A DNA stretch of 64,000 nt from Pelodera strongyloides. Lineage: Eukaryota; Nematoda; Chromadorea; Rhabditida; Rhabditidae. This document shows positions 53,297 to 62,913 of this stretch, one piece after another. The stretch is from NCBI GenBank assembly GCA_036852015.1, contig JAANDG010000037.1, positions 310,001 to 374,000 on the forward strand, written 5' to 3'. The notes beneath the pieces were generated by a model. That model was not told where the DNA came from. It saw only the letters and a list, made by a program, of their open reading frames with translations, and did not search any database. Within the stretch, counting starts at the first letter, position 1. Each line of letters begins with the position of its first letter. The position numbers and the translations under genes are program-made.

Positions 53297-55392
53297 ATTG
53301 CATTTTTGCAAAAGAAGTATATACCCATGTTACCATGCACGAGTCACTGAATAACAACAATAGTATGTATACACAATGCTTTGAACCCACTCATATTAGC
53401 ATTGAGCTTCCGCATTTTAAAAGTTGGGGGCAGTTCAAGTTTTTTTTCTAACTTCCAACATCAATGAGGTTTATTTATAAAAAGTTAATCAAGTAATCAA
53501 GTTCTTCATTTTCAATAAATAGATGAAATTCAAATTGTGTTTTGTAATTTGTTCTGACGAATATCATCATTTTTTTTACACCGCGTGAGAAGCTGTGCCT
53601 CTTGAATGTGCTCAGCCTGTGTGTGTTTCTCTCTTTTCATGTTAATTTACATTTGATACTGTTTTTCGTTTTTCTAAATAAAGAGTTTTTTTTTTAAATA
53701 ATAAATCATTTATTTCCACAAAGAAATGACGTTACTCTTCCCTAGAGACTCATTTATGTTCAATTCACATCAGATTTTTTCCTCGTTTTCTGGCGTTTTC
53801 TGTCGACAGGACATATATCACAGAGGGCATCTTTCATCCATGGCCCCAACCAAAAAAAGGGCATATTTTTAGGGCATATGCTAATTTTAGTGGTTTATCG
53901 TTGCTGTTATTTTTAATTTCTACTAAACTCTGCGCATCAACTAAAGTCTTATGATCAAGAAAACAGCATAAAGACCTTGTCATAATTATATATAGACTTA
54001 AAAGGTGATGAGTAGGTTTTTAGGTGTTGGGTAAATTGTCCCTCTTTTCTTTGTTTTTAGAAGTAATTTATAAAAAAAATGCGAATCTCATCTTCTGAAG
54101 CCAGAATCCAAAACCACCAATTTAGTGTGTGTTAGATGTCGGTATAAAAAAGGCACCAAACCATTAATGTGGCATGTTATGTGGTGCCCGCAGAAAAGGT
54201 CTAATCTTGTGCACGGAGAGTGCTATCCATGACTTAGAACAAGAACTAGCTTGCTTTTTATGTAAAAGGTCTTAAAGAAAGTCCCATTTCTTTATTGTTG
54301 TTCCTACTTTCATGGCCACTTAAAAATGGAAACTTATCCTAACCTAACAAAAATTGCACTTTTTTCAAAAAAAAAAAAAAAAACACTGGAGTGTGGCCCG
54401 AGAATAATAGACATGTGTTCCAAAAAGTGTTCGTTTATAAGAATTCCCCAATTGCTTTAATAATCCAATTGCTCAGGACAAAGGACCCATTATACTTGAA
54501 GACCCTTTGGAGAGCCACTCCCATTTATTTTTCTTCCTTTTCTAATTAGGGGGAACCCATTGCTGTCAGACTCAGAAGCCAGCTCACTAATTGTTTGATT
54601 AAGAATCTAAACTCTAAACATCCTACATAAACAATGTTGTGGAACCACACATAAAAGTTTTGATTATTCGACTACCGTACATATCAATTGTTTTCTGTGT
54701 TCAGTCCCTATTTTATACATCTGTAGCCGAGTCAAGATGCAATTATTGATATTTATCTTTATCGCACAATTTCAAGTTGTTGTGTCTTCGTCTATTTTCC
54801 CATATTAAAAATTGTGCTGGGTAAGCTCGCCGCACAGTACGATACTTCATTTTGACTCGATGGGTCTCGAAATGAGCGCCAATAAACCACAAGCCAAAAT
54901 GAGGCCATCATATGAACGGGCGTGCTTTTTGCATGACCACTCATAACTTTTCAAATTGGTCGATATCACTGCGAAATCTTAATTGTTAGAGGCCACATAC
55001 CAAAAATTATCCTGTCGGATCCTCGACTGATTGGTAATTTTTAGATCAACTGTGCGATTCATATATATTCTACTCTAATACCGCTCCCGGCGTGGTTGAG
55101 TTAGACGACATATTCCAAATTACACCAGTTTTTCCGCGGCTGAACGTTTTACTCATTTTTATTACCTTTTTTTTTAGTCTTCCTCCGTTGTCTTGTAATT
55201 CGATGTCGTATGTTTTGCTGTTTATCCAGCAAACATTTATTGAATTGTTTTTAATTTTAGGTCCACTAAATATGTCTTCTCTAGTTTGTTTTAGTACTTG
55301 ACCTAGTATTCCGCCAAATGCCCAACTGCGAGAAGAAGAAGTTTCTGAATTGAATTTGTTGAATTCGTTTGTCACACTCCGATACTCTATCC

Positions 55393-55397
<5 letters not shown>

Positions 55398-55428
<31 letters not shown>
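55398..55428. repeat. CT microsatellite
   Basis: A (CT)n run of about 31 bp. Confidence 0.9.
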
Positions 55429-55434
<6 letters not shown>

Positions 55435-55968
55435 GCTGTTTCCCACTTTTATCTCCATCTCTCATAATCAGCATGACTCTCTCTCCCTCTCTGTTTCTAT
55501 CTCTAGTTATTTTATTTACCCCCGATGTTATTTATCTTACCCCATGATTATCATGACCCTTCGAATTTGGGTTGTTATAGTTGCACAAAGCTTGTGTTAC
55601 TCTCCGCGCACCTCGATTTGTGCGTTTCAGCGATTCGACAGAACCTAGGCGAAGAATACTTTATTTCGTTCTCATTTTGTAACCTTTCCCAGACTTTTTT
55701 CTGGGAAATCTCGCTTCCGGTAACGCCTTGGTCTTAAAGACATCAATTAATTAACGGGCAAAAACAGAGTGACAGCGGTCTAATCCATCCCTCTCTCCTA
55801 AACATCACCACTTCACAATCAGTAGAAGGAAATAAATTTTGGAGTTCACATGTTTCATGACCTTTTCTTTCTTTTCATTATTTCCTTTGTTCGAATGGTC
55901 TTTGTTGTAATTTGTAATCCTTTCTTTTTTACATAATGTAAATGTTGAAATGTTCAATTTAGTACAAT

Positions 55969-58900
55969 ATGTGGCGTTTCTTTGCAATATTCACGACTGC
56001 CGCCCTAGCACTCGGAGGCAAAAATATTCAAATGCACGTCAAAGATTTGCCAGAACAACAAAATTTTGGATACGTAAAACTATGTGAGGAAGAGGTTTGT
56101 AACTCCGCGTTTGTGTATGGGAATATATTCATATGTTACACTTTATTAGAACATTAAATATACGGGGATAAGCAAAAACACAGTAAAAAAAGAGAAAGTG
56201 CATCACATGCGAGAAAAGCAGATTCTAACTAAAAAACACTGAAATAAAATATACAAATGGCACAGGGATAGCCCTACAATTCATTCAAGAACATTTAAAA
56301 TTTAGTTTCTACAGCATCTATTGTGCTGAATACATTTGCAAAATATAAATGTTTAATCTGAAACATTCTGATTTGGGGTACGAGTTTCTTTGGGGAGGAG
56401 ACTAAAAATCAAGTGCTTACAAATCAAGTGCAATTAAATATTTCTTTTAAAGTATACGGTTATTGTGGGTTTTTAACCGTGTACTTTCCAAAAAAGGATA
56501 CAACTGGGGCACTAGCTTTTTATTTTAGAACATCACATCAACTCATCCGATCGACATGCATATACGGATAGAAAATGAGAATCAGACGCTGAATTTTACA
56601 CTTTCGAGGACGGAAACCAGGGAATTGGTCGGTTATTCTTTAAAGATTCACTGTTTCAGCATGAGGTACTGTAGACAATGTTATCTAAGCCATCCCTTAC
56701 TTAGCACCTTAGATTACCTTACTTACCAAGTTATTACTTAGATTACCTAGCAAGGTGCTAAGTAATCTAAGGTCCCTAGTACATTTAGGACATGTAGTGG
56801 GCGTAAAACAAGTTATGGTGAATTCTAAAAGGAAATTCAGAACTGTTTTACATCTTTAGTGTGCTTTATAGTGCTTACAATTAGATTGGACCTCTCAATA
56901 CGCCCAAAAAAAAGTTTTTTTTTAGTTCTCCGAAGACATAACGAATATTCGAGTTGTAGAAGTTACACTCAAACCAACCGATGTCACACTCAATATTGGG
57001 GAAATATTTTTGCGATTTTCCGACACGTGAGTATTTAAAGCGAATATGTAGGCACTCAAAATGAGCAAAACTGTTGTAGCGGCACACCAGTTGAAGATGA
57101 AGACTTTATTCAGCGGGGGCTGTGACATCTTATCAGCAATATCATCGTCTTATATAGCTAGTCTCATATGCTAATAGTTACGTTATTGAGGTAACACAGA
57201 CAATAGTGATATGCTAAATGTCTATCGAAATCTATAGGAAGTGTGACCTATCTAATACGTTTCAGCCACTTCCTAACATCTCCCTCATTATATTTAAATA
57301 AGTTTATATTTCTTCTGTCGAGGATCCATGTCCAGTCTTCTCGGCGGCGCACGGTCCCTTCTCGGTCGTTGTCCAGCGGCAGCGAGCACAGGCGATCTTT
57401 CTTCACGCGTCGATGATCCTGTTCTCCTCGTTCCACCAGAGTCGTCAACTTCCGTGCCCATAGACTCCTCCTCCTCTTCAGAAAATTGAACTGCTTGCGG
57501 ACGCTCACTCGTGTCCTCCTGGTCAGCAGTCTTCTCCACAGCGTCTTCCTCTGTCGGCTCAGCACACTCGTCACAATGAAGCGTCTTCTTTCCTTCACGT
57601 GATCCTTCAAGTCGTTGCTCTTCGTCGACAGTCATCTCTTCACTAAGTTTCAGGCTTGGTAGAACATCCGCTATAGATTCCTCAACAACCACTCCACTTA
57701 GCTTCTTCTTAGTAGGCCATGCCAGATCAAAATCTTCCAATAAGATTGTCAGTGCATCCTCTTGTTCTTCTTCAGAACTTCTCGGGCGAAGGTCTCTTGT
57801 GTAGCACCTCCACACCACCTTCTTGCTTATCTCCACGTCGCATAGAGATCTTCCAAGTGTCCTCACGACACGACCAGGAGTCCATTTCGGTTTCGTTGGC
57901 TTTCGGTAGTCCCTCACGAACACCAAATCATCCACGACGAAATCCCTGTTGACTCCATGTTGTCTGTAGCAGTCCTGCTCCATCTCGGTCCTACTTCCTT
58001 GTAGATCATGCGCCTTCCGCACATTCGGACGTCTTCCCGACTCCTTACCAGATCCCGCAGACTTCACAGCACAACAAGTGGATGCAAATGCTTCTTGAAA
58101 GCTCGGTAGTTGCTCAATCCACTCCATTCCCATCAGTCGTATGTCCTTCGTCACATAACATCGACCCTTGCCAGGAAATCCGTTCACCTTGAACACAGTG
58201 TTGAATACGCCATCGACCTCAATTGTCGATCCGTTAGCGGCACGTAGCTCCACAGACGTCATTCTAAGAGACGGAGAACCCACTCGCCTCCACGTCTTGC
58301 GATCCACTATCGATACGTCCGCGCCGGTGTCCAACTGCATCACGACATCCAATCCATCGTTCCCGATGCGCGCAGTGACATCCTTCCGGCCCTTCTTCAA
58401 CCTCGAAACAGCCTTCACATTCCTTACTGCAGGACAGCTGTTCGCGTAGTGACCTGCTTCTCCACACAGAAAGCAAGCTCCTTTTCTTCTTGAGTAGTCC
58501 TTGTTCCTGTCGTGATCCTTGCTAGGTGAGCATCGAACAGGCGAGAACCTCCTCGGGGTCCACTTCTTATTATCCACACGAGCGACGAAAGCATTTTCCT
58601 CTTGCACATGCACCACAGCGTCCTTCACCAGGCTCATCGACAATTCACATTCGGTGACGAGGTCCCTCAGTTTCGTACCTTCACCAATCTCCAGTCGACG
58701 AATCAAACGCTTTCGCAAGTCCTTCCACTTGCCTTCTTGCATCCCTGCAACAAACAGCATGCACTTGCAATCGTCCTCGGACATCTCCTTCACACGCCCT
58801 CTCTCGTGTAACTGGTTCACACGAGCCGCATACGTCTTGAAATCTTCTGTTTCCTCCTTGACCACTCGGAACGCATTGAATCTTCGCCGGAACAGAGAGC

Positions 58901-60669
58901 ACTTCTCTCCAAATAGCTCCTCAAGCACAGTCTTCGTCTCCTCGTAAGACGCTTCCGCTGGCTTCTTCGGCAAAATATGATCCACATACATGGCGTAGCT
59001 CCTGGAATCAAGCTTGCTGACGAGCAGGCTTGTACGATCCGCTTCCTCCAGTGACGACCCTTCCGACTTTACGACGTCCTCGAAGCGCGTAATCCACTTG
59101 TCGAAGGTACATCCGGACTCCTCATCGTACTCGAAAACGACAATACGGCTCGCCAGGGCAGCCGCTACCGTCGCAGTATCCTGCGCCGGCACTGAAGCGA
59201 TCCTTCCTGTTCCTGTTCCAGTTAGCCTCTCGAGCAACAATTGCTCACGCCTCTCTGCACGCTCCTCCATCTTCCTCGTGGTCTCCAGAAACATCTCCAT
59301 CATCTTCGCCATCATGGTCGCGGTGTCCTCCTGTTTCGCCATCTTCGTGCGATCGAAGAGCTCCAAAAACCGAACTACTGACTTTCGAAAATGCGCAAAA
59401 TCCGAGCGCAATAAATTGCTAGCTCAAGGATATTTTCGAAAATCAGAGTCGATCCAGGAGTTTCGAAAGTCCGGGTCCTGAACGCCAATTTGTTGTAGCG
59501 GCACACCAGTTGAAGATGAAGACTTTATTCAGCGGGGGCTGTGACATCTTATCAGCAATATCATCGTCTTATATAGCTAGTCTCATATGCTAATAGTTAC
59601 GTTATTGAGGTAACACAGACAATAGTGATATGCTAAATGTCTATCGAAATCTATAGGAAGTGTGACCTATCTAATACGTTTCAGCCACTTCCTAACAAAA
59701 ACAAACGCGAAACTAGAGTTTCTACACCAGACGTGAATTTAAATAGGCAGCTGAATATACAGATGCGAATATTCGAATTTACATACGAATATGTCTCTGA
59801 ATAATGCTATTTGACGATATCTGCATGTATATTTGAAAAAATTTACATTGCCCCCGACGTTGTATGGCATCGTCTCAAGTAACGCGTTTACTATGGAAAG
59901 GGTGAACCTTGTAGTTTATTTTCTGTTAACTGGGAATCTTTGGACAACTTTTGTTGTTGTTTCCTTAATGGGGAGCATACATTCTATCAACACAGCTTAA
60001 CTTCAAAAAGGGCCTACATATTCCCTTTAAGATTAGTTTTAGAAATTACTCAAGCATATTGTATGGCAACATGAAATAGACAAAACAACTGTCGTTAACT
60101 TTGTTGAAGACTAATTCACGTGCTGCTACAAAGGCGTGTAAACACTGAATTTAGAGCAAATCTCACTCTTCGAAACAAAAACAGAATGTGTAGCGATTCT
60201 TTATTTTGTAATGCAACATTGTAATTTGTGAAAGGTATAAAACACATCACAAGGAAGTACTAAAACAGAGAATCAACTAAAGAAGTTTCCAGATTCTTGC
60301 GGCTCCATTTGAATAAGGACTGTTATCCAACAAATGAGCACAAGACTATGGTGGTAAGTATACTTGAGTAGTACCGCTCTACCGCAGCTATCAACTACCT
60401 GCATTCAACATTCAACCCTCATTATAGGAGGAAGCACATTTCGCTCGTGATTTTTCGAATACTGAACTTCACTTATCAATAACTCATGTTTCTATAAATT
60501 TTTAAACTCAATGAAATTTAAACATTTTCAGAATAAGACGAATATTTGGCATCAGGACGTGGATTGCTCTGATCCGAATTTATTCTGTGATGCTCGAATT
60601 CTCGAAGTTCCTCGTTCCCGTGCAGCAATTCACATTTTCTGGCCCAAGGGAGTCGACATTAGGCGATAG
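55969..60669 (+). CDS. Predicted small secreted protein carrying an intronic retrotransposon
   Basis: Exons: 55969-56094, 56529-56627 (or to about 56665), 56926-57026, 60293-60353, 60532-60669 (TAG). With exon 2 ending at 56627 (donor GTCGGT) the lengths sum to 525 nt (174 residues) in phase. The longer exon 2, reading on into VGYSLKIHCFSM, would require another small exon. A signal peptide (MWRFFAIFTTAALALGG) is followed by a region with N-glycosylation sequons (NITS, NQT, NFT), a beta-rich stretch (NIRVVEVTLKPTDVTLNIGE) and a Cys-containing C-terminus (HQDVDCSDPNLFCDARILEV). An acceptor (CAATTTAG) sits 6 nt before the ATG, suiting SL trans-splicing. The third intron holds a 2626-bp antisense LTR element, and the reading phase is kept across it (GAC AC | A). 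The family is not recognised. Confidence 0.72.
56697..56765. repeat. Short inverted repeat in an intron
   Basis: TTACTTAGCACCTT (56697-56710) and AAGGTGCTAAGTAA (56752-56765) are perfect reverse complements, with CTTAGATTAC repeated between them. It lies just after exon 2 of the retrotransposon-bearing gene. Confidence 0.7.
57067..57071. repeat. 5-bp target-site duplication, left
   Basis: AAAAC directly precedes the LTR at 57072 and is repeated at 59698-59702 after the other LTR. Confidence 0.85.
57072..57278 (-). repeat. 3' LTR of the minus-strand retrotransposon (207 bp)
   Basis: Identical to 59491-59697 by eye over all 207 bases. In element orientation it starts TGTTAGGAAG and ends CTACAACA. 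On the minus strand a short polypurine tract (GAGGGAGA) abuts it at 57279-57286, as expected for the plus-strand primer site. Confidence 0.92.
57294..59411 (-). CDS. Gag-protease open frame fused in frame to an integrase tail
   Basis: 705 codons without interruption. Residues 1-270 are Gag-like, with a helical N-terminus and a retrotransposon-Gag region around FDKWITRFEDVV. A CCHC zinc knuckle (CFLCGEAGHYANSC) lies at 313-326, and the retropepsin active site DTGADVSIVD starts at 361. Protease-like sequence runs to about 445. After residue about 475 the text changes to a typical integrase C-terminal stretch (VDDLVFVRDYRKPTKPKWTPG, then LCDVEI...YTRDLRPR) and an acidic, Arg-ended tail. The transition implies an internal deletion that happened to keep the frame. 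Translation may begin at Met24 (MAKQED). The product could supply Gag particles but cannot reverse-transcribe or integrate by itself. Confidence 0.88.
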   Translation of the reverse strand: MRSDFAHFRKSVVRFLELFDRTKMAKQEDTATMMAKMMEMFLETTRKMEERAERREQLLLERLTGTGTGRIASVPAQDTATVAAALASRIVVFEYDEESGCTFDKWITRFEDVVKSEGSSLEEADRTSLLVSKLDSRSYAMYVDHILPKKPAEASYEETKTVLEELFGEKCSLFRRRFNAFRVVKEETEDFKTYAARVNQLHERGRVKEMSEDDCKCMLFVAGMQEGKWKDLRKRLIRRLEIGEGTKLRDLVTECELSMSLVKDAVVHVQEENAFVARVDNKKWTPRRFSPVRCSPSKDHDRNKDYSRRKGACFLCGEAGHYANSCPAVRNVKAVSRLKKGRKDVTARIGNDGLDVVMQLDTGADVSIVDRKTWRRVGSPSLRMTSVELRAANGSTIEVDGVFNTVFKVNGFPGKGRCYVTKDIRLMGMEWIEQLPSFQEAFASTCCAVKSAGSGKESGRRPNVRKAHDLQGSRTEMEQDCYRQHGVNRDFVVDDLVFVRDYRKPTKPKWTPGRVVRTLGRSLCDVEISKKVVWRCYTRDLRPRSSEEEQEDALTILLEDFDLAWPTKKKLSGVVVEESIADVLPSLKLSEEMTVDEEQRLEGSREGKKTLHCDECAEPTEEDAVEKTADQEDTSERPQAVQFSEEEEESMGTEVDDSGGTRRTGSSTREERSPVLAAAGQRPRRDRAPPRRLDMDPRQKKYKLI
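59477..59488 (-). other. Primer-binding site candidate of the LTR element
   Basis: Read on the minus strand, TGGCGTTCAGGA begins two bases inside the 5' LTR (59491-59697). TGG is the complement of a tRNA CCA end. The exact primer tRNA was not identified. Confidence 0.6.
59491..59697 (-). repeat. 5' LTR of the minus-strand retrotransposon (207 bp)
   Basis: Same sequence as 57072-57278. The right target duplication AAAAC follows at 59698-59702. Confidence 0.92.
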
Positions 60670-61894
60670 TATCAATAAATCGATAAATAATCAATTTCCA
60701 TGGATCAATCTATATCGGATAAATCAAAATCGATAAAACAAAAATCAAAAAGGGTGCGTCTAGGTCTAGTCATGAATAAAATGTTCACTCGAAGAAATGA
60801 ATTGGTTATCTCATTGAAATAAGAATAAAGAATGGAGGAAAACAAGAATCGACACTTCAATTTCAGTTGAAAACAGTAGCATAATTCTAGTGTTCGTACT
60901 AGTATACATCTACCCTACTCAACCCAACTAATGGTTTGTTAGAAGGAAGTAACATGGCCAACATGGGAACATTTTCCAAACTATTTATCTACTTCTTTTT
61001 CCGTCACATAAAAAAATTGAAACCATTGTGTTTATTATTTTGCACGTGTCTCCCCTAGAAACGGACTGAAAACAACCGCAACCTATTCATTTTTGGTTTC
61101 TTTAATTTAAGTTGTGTTTTCCGCGTTCCGAATATTTTATGGTTGTTATTGCCAGAAAATTCTCATGGGATAAAAAGTATATTTCTATTGTATCAGTACC
61201 CATGGGACAATGACTGTTTTGAATTTTATACACATATTTTTCCCTCTTTTCATTCGTGTGATTTTTTTGACATAACGGAAGTATGTGCTGTGGTAATTGG
61301 AAGCTTCACGCGTTTTTAAAATTGCAAATAAATAACTGTAACAATTGAAACCAGCTGGAAAATCGCGATTTTGTGGATTTCTTGGTTCCCCAAGTACAAG
61401 CACTTAACATGCAAACAAAATATGCTAATGATCACTAACAAAAAAATCTGTAGTTTTCTCCCATAATAAATCTAAAAAAACACTGAGTCAGTTCAAGTCA
61501 AGTGTCATCTCAAAACGTTGTATATCCACTCTCCTCTTTTCACACATGAATCAAATCAATCAACCTCACACAGTACAAGAATTCTTACTGTTTATGGTTT
61601 CACGCTTATTAGTATAAAACTCTTTGATGATACACATTCACAACAAGCTCATATCCACACATGAGGGTTGGTTTAGGATTTAGTGCACAATTTTTCCACA
61701 AAAAAATTGAGTTTGAACATTGTTCTATGATTCTAGTTTCGCGACTCCACGCATCATTTCATACAAAATCAGCCAATTATATTCGGTCGGGAACATTTTG
61801 GGCGCCTGATCTATTTCAGACCGAAAGAGCACGGTGCTATTTGATACAGTCAGACCAATACAGTACGGTGCTCTATTTACTGGGCCGCTAAACT
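60670..61894. other. Intergenic stretch, nothing recognised
   Basis: AT-rich, with no consistent splice-site pairs or repeats. Repeated TCGATAAAT-like words occur just after the upstream stop. Confidence 0.5.
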
Positions 61895-62909
61895 ATGACC
61901 GCACTACTACAGTACATTTTGACATTATCGCTTCTCTTGGTAGGTTTATTGCTCTTCTGGTTTGTGAATTTATGTAGGGGACCACAGTGCTACGGCTAAT
62001 ACTTAAAATTAACAGTTTAATTATGGCACGTGTCTTGTGAAGCGTGTAACGTGTAAGTGATCTGGACTCTGGACGTCGACTTTACAGCCCGAACTCACCA
62101 GAATACGCTGCACAACTTATAGACGCTGCACATTGCCAACTTATTACGTTAAAAAATCTTTTTTCCTTAAATTTAAGTTTTCTTTAATTGGTAAAGATTA
62201 GAATCATTTTCAGACATGTTTCCTAGTCCATTTCGTCACGTCACAACAACCATGTAGGTTATTTTGAATAAGTGGTCCTGGTGGTAAAAACATTCAATTC
62301 ATGAACCGTAGAGTCTAACCTGACCCTAACAATAATTCCTAACCAGGCAGATTCTGACCCTCATAATTTGAAATTCAAAGGTGGACCGAATGAGATCTTC
62401 CGTGAATGTTCTGGATGCGAGGAACGATGTTTTAAAGCACCAGTGGTCCGTTTCTGATATCTTTTCTAGTCTTTAATCTTCTTAATTTTTTATGAACAAA
62501 ACAAAGGATTACAAAATAAATACGTACATAAGAATTGAGCAAATGCCAGTTATTTTGCCTGCAAACGAGAAAATGGACTCATGTCAAATCGAAAAGGGGG
62601 TTAGACCCACTGCAAAATCAATTTTTGAGTTTATTTCTGTATAATCTGTGTTATTTAGCAAATATACAAGTAGGCTGGAAAGCGTAAAGTACCATATTTT
62701 CTGGACCAAACCTTATTTTTATCTGAAATCTATGAAAAATTAAGTTCCTCCAACCTCCAGCTCCCCACAAAATTACGCATACTTCTCAACCGCTTAACTT
62801 GCAGGCCTGTGAAAGAGTGTGTCAACCGGGCAAATGTGAATGTCTAGCTGCAATTGGAATGAAGCGAAGTACAAATGGATCTTGTGTCCCTGAACGATCA
62901 TGTTATTAA
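61895..62909 (+). CDS. Secreted TIL-type cysteine-rich protein (protease-inhibitor-like)
   Basis: Exons: 61895-61943, 62351-62445, 62805-62909. They total 249 nt (82 residues) with all phases consistent. The signal peptide is MTALLQYILTLSLLLV. The mature part has the trypsin-inhibitor-like layout PNEIFRECSGCEERC, then ACERVC, then GKCECL, and ends NGSCVPERSC. TIL domains normally have ten cysteines in five disulfides. Nine are here, and the first, expected just before GPNE, is Gly (KGGPNE). The loop between the fifth and sixth family cysteines (C-ERV-C) would be the reactive site, with Arg a plausible P1 residue for trypsin-like targets. The missing cysteine may alter stability, or the first disulfide may simply be absent. 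The poly(A) signal overlaps the stop codon. This is the last of four adjacent secretory-pathway genes on the + strand. Confidence 0.83.
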
Positions 62910-62913
62910 TAAA
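62908..62913 (+). terminator. Poly(A) signal overlapping the TIL gene stop codon
   Basis: The sequence TAATAAA contains the TAA stop (62907-62909) and AATAAA (62908-62913), implying a 3' UTR of only about 10-20 nt. Confidence 0.65.

Larger units (their letters stand above)
52738..55968. other. Intergenic stretch with one MITE and a CT tract
   Basis: The poly(A) signal of the upstream gene (AATAAA at 52919) and a MITE at 53121-53296 are present. A minus-strand open frame at 55070-55474 crosses the CT microsatellite at 55398-55428 and has no family resemblance. No gene is supported. A trans-splice-like acceptor (TTCAATTTAG, ending 55962) marks the start of the next gene. Confidence 0.5.
57072..59697 (-). 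mobile_element. Non-autonomous LTR retrotransposon, Ty3/gypsy-like
   Basis: The 2626-bp element has identical 207-bp LTRs, 5-bp AAAAC duplications and a primer-binding site that starts two bases after the 5' LTR (TGGCGTTCAGGACC on the minus strand). A polypurine tract precedes the 3' LTR. Its single open frame encodes Gag, a zinc knuckle, an aspartic protease and then a piece of the integrase C-terminus. Reverse transcriptase, RNase H and the integrase core are missing. The identical LTRs and exact duplication indicate a recent insertion mobilised in trans. It sits antisense in an intron, 45 bp past the donor, and does not disturb the host gene's exons. Confidence 0.92.

Noticed and set aside
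55070..55474. 134-codon minus-strand open frame
   Set aside because: It runs through the CT microsatellite (Arg-Glu repeats), matches no family I know, and has no splice or initiation context.
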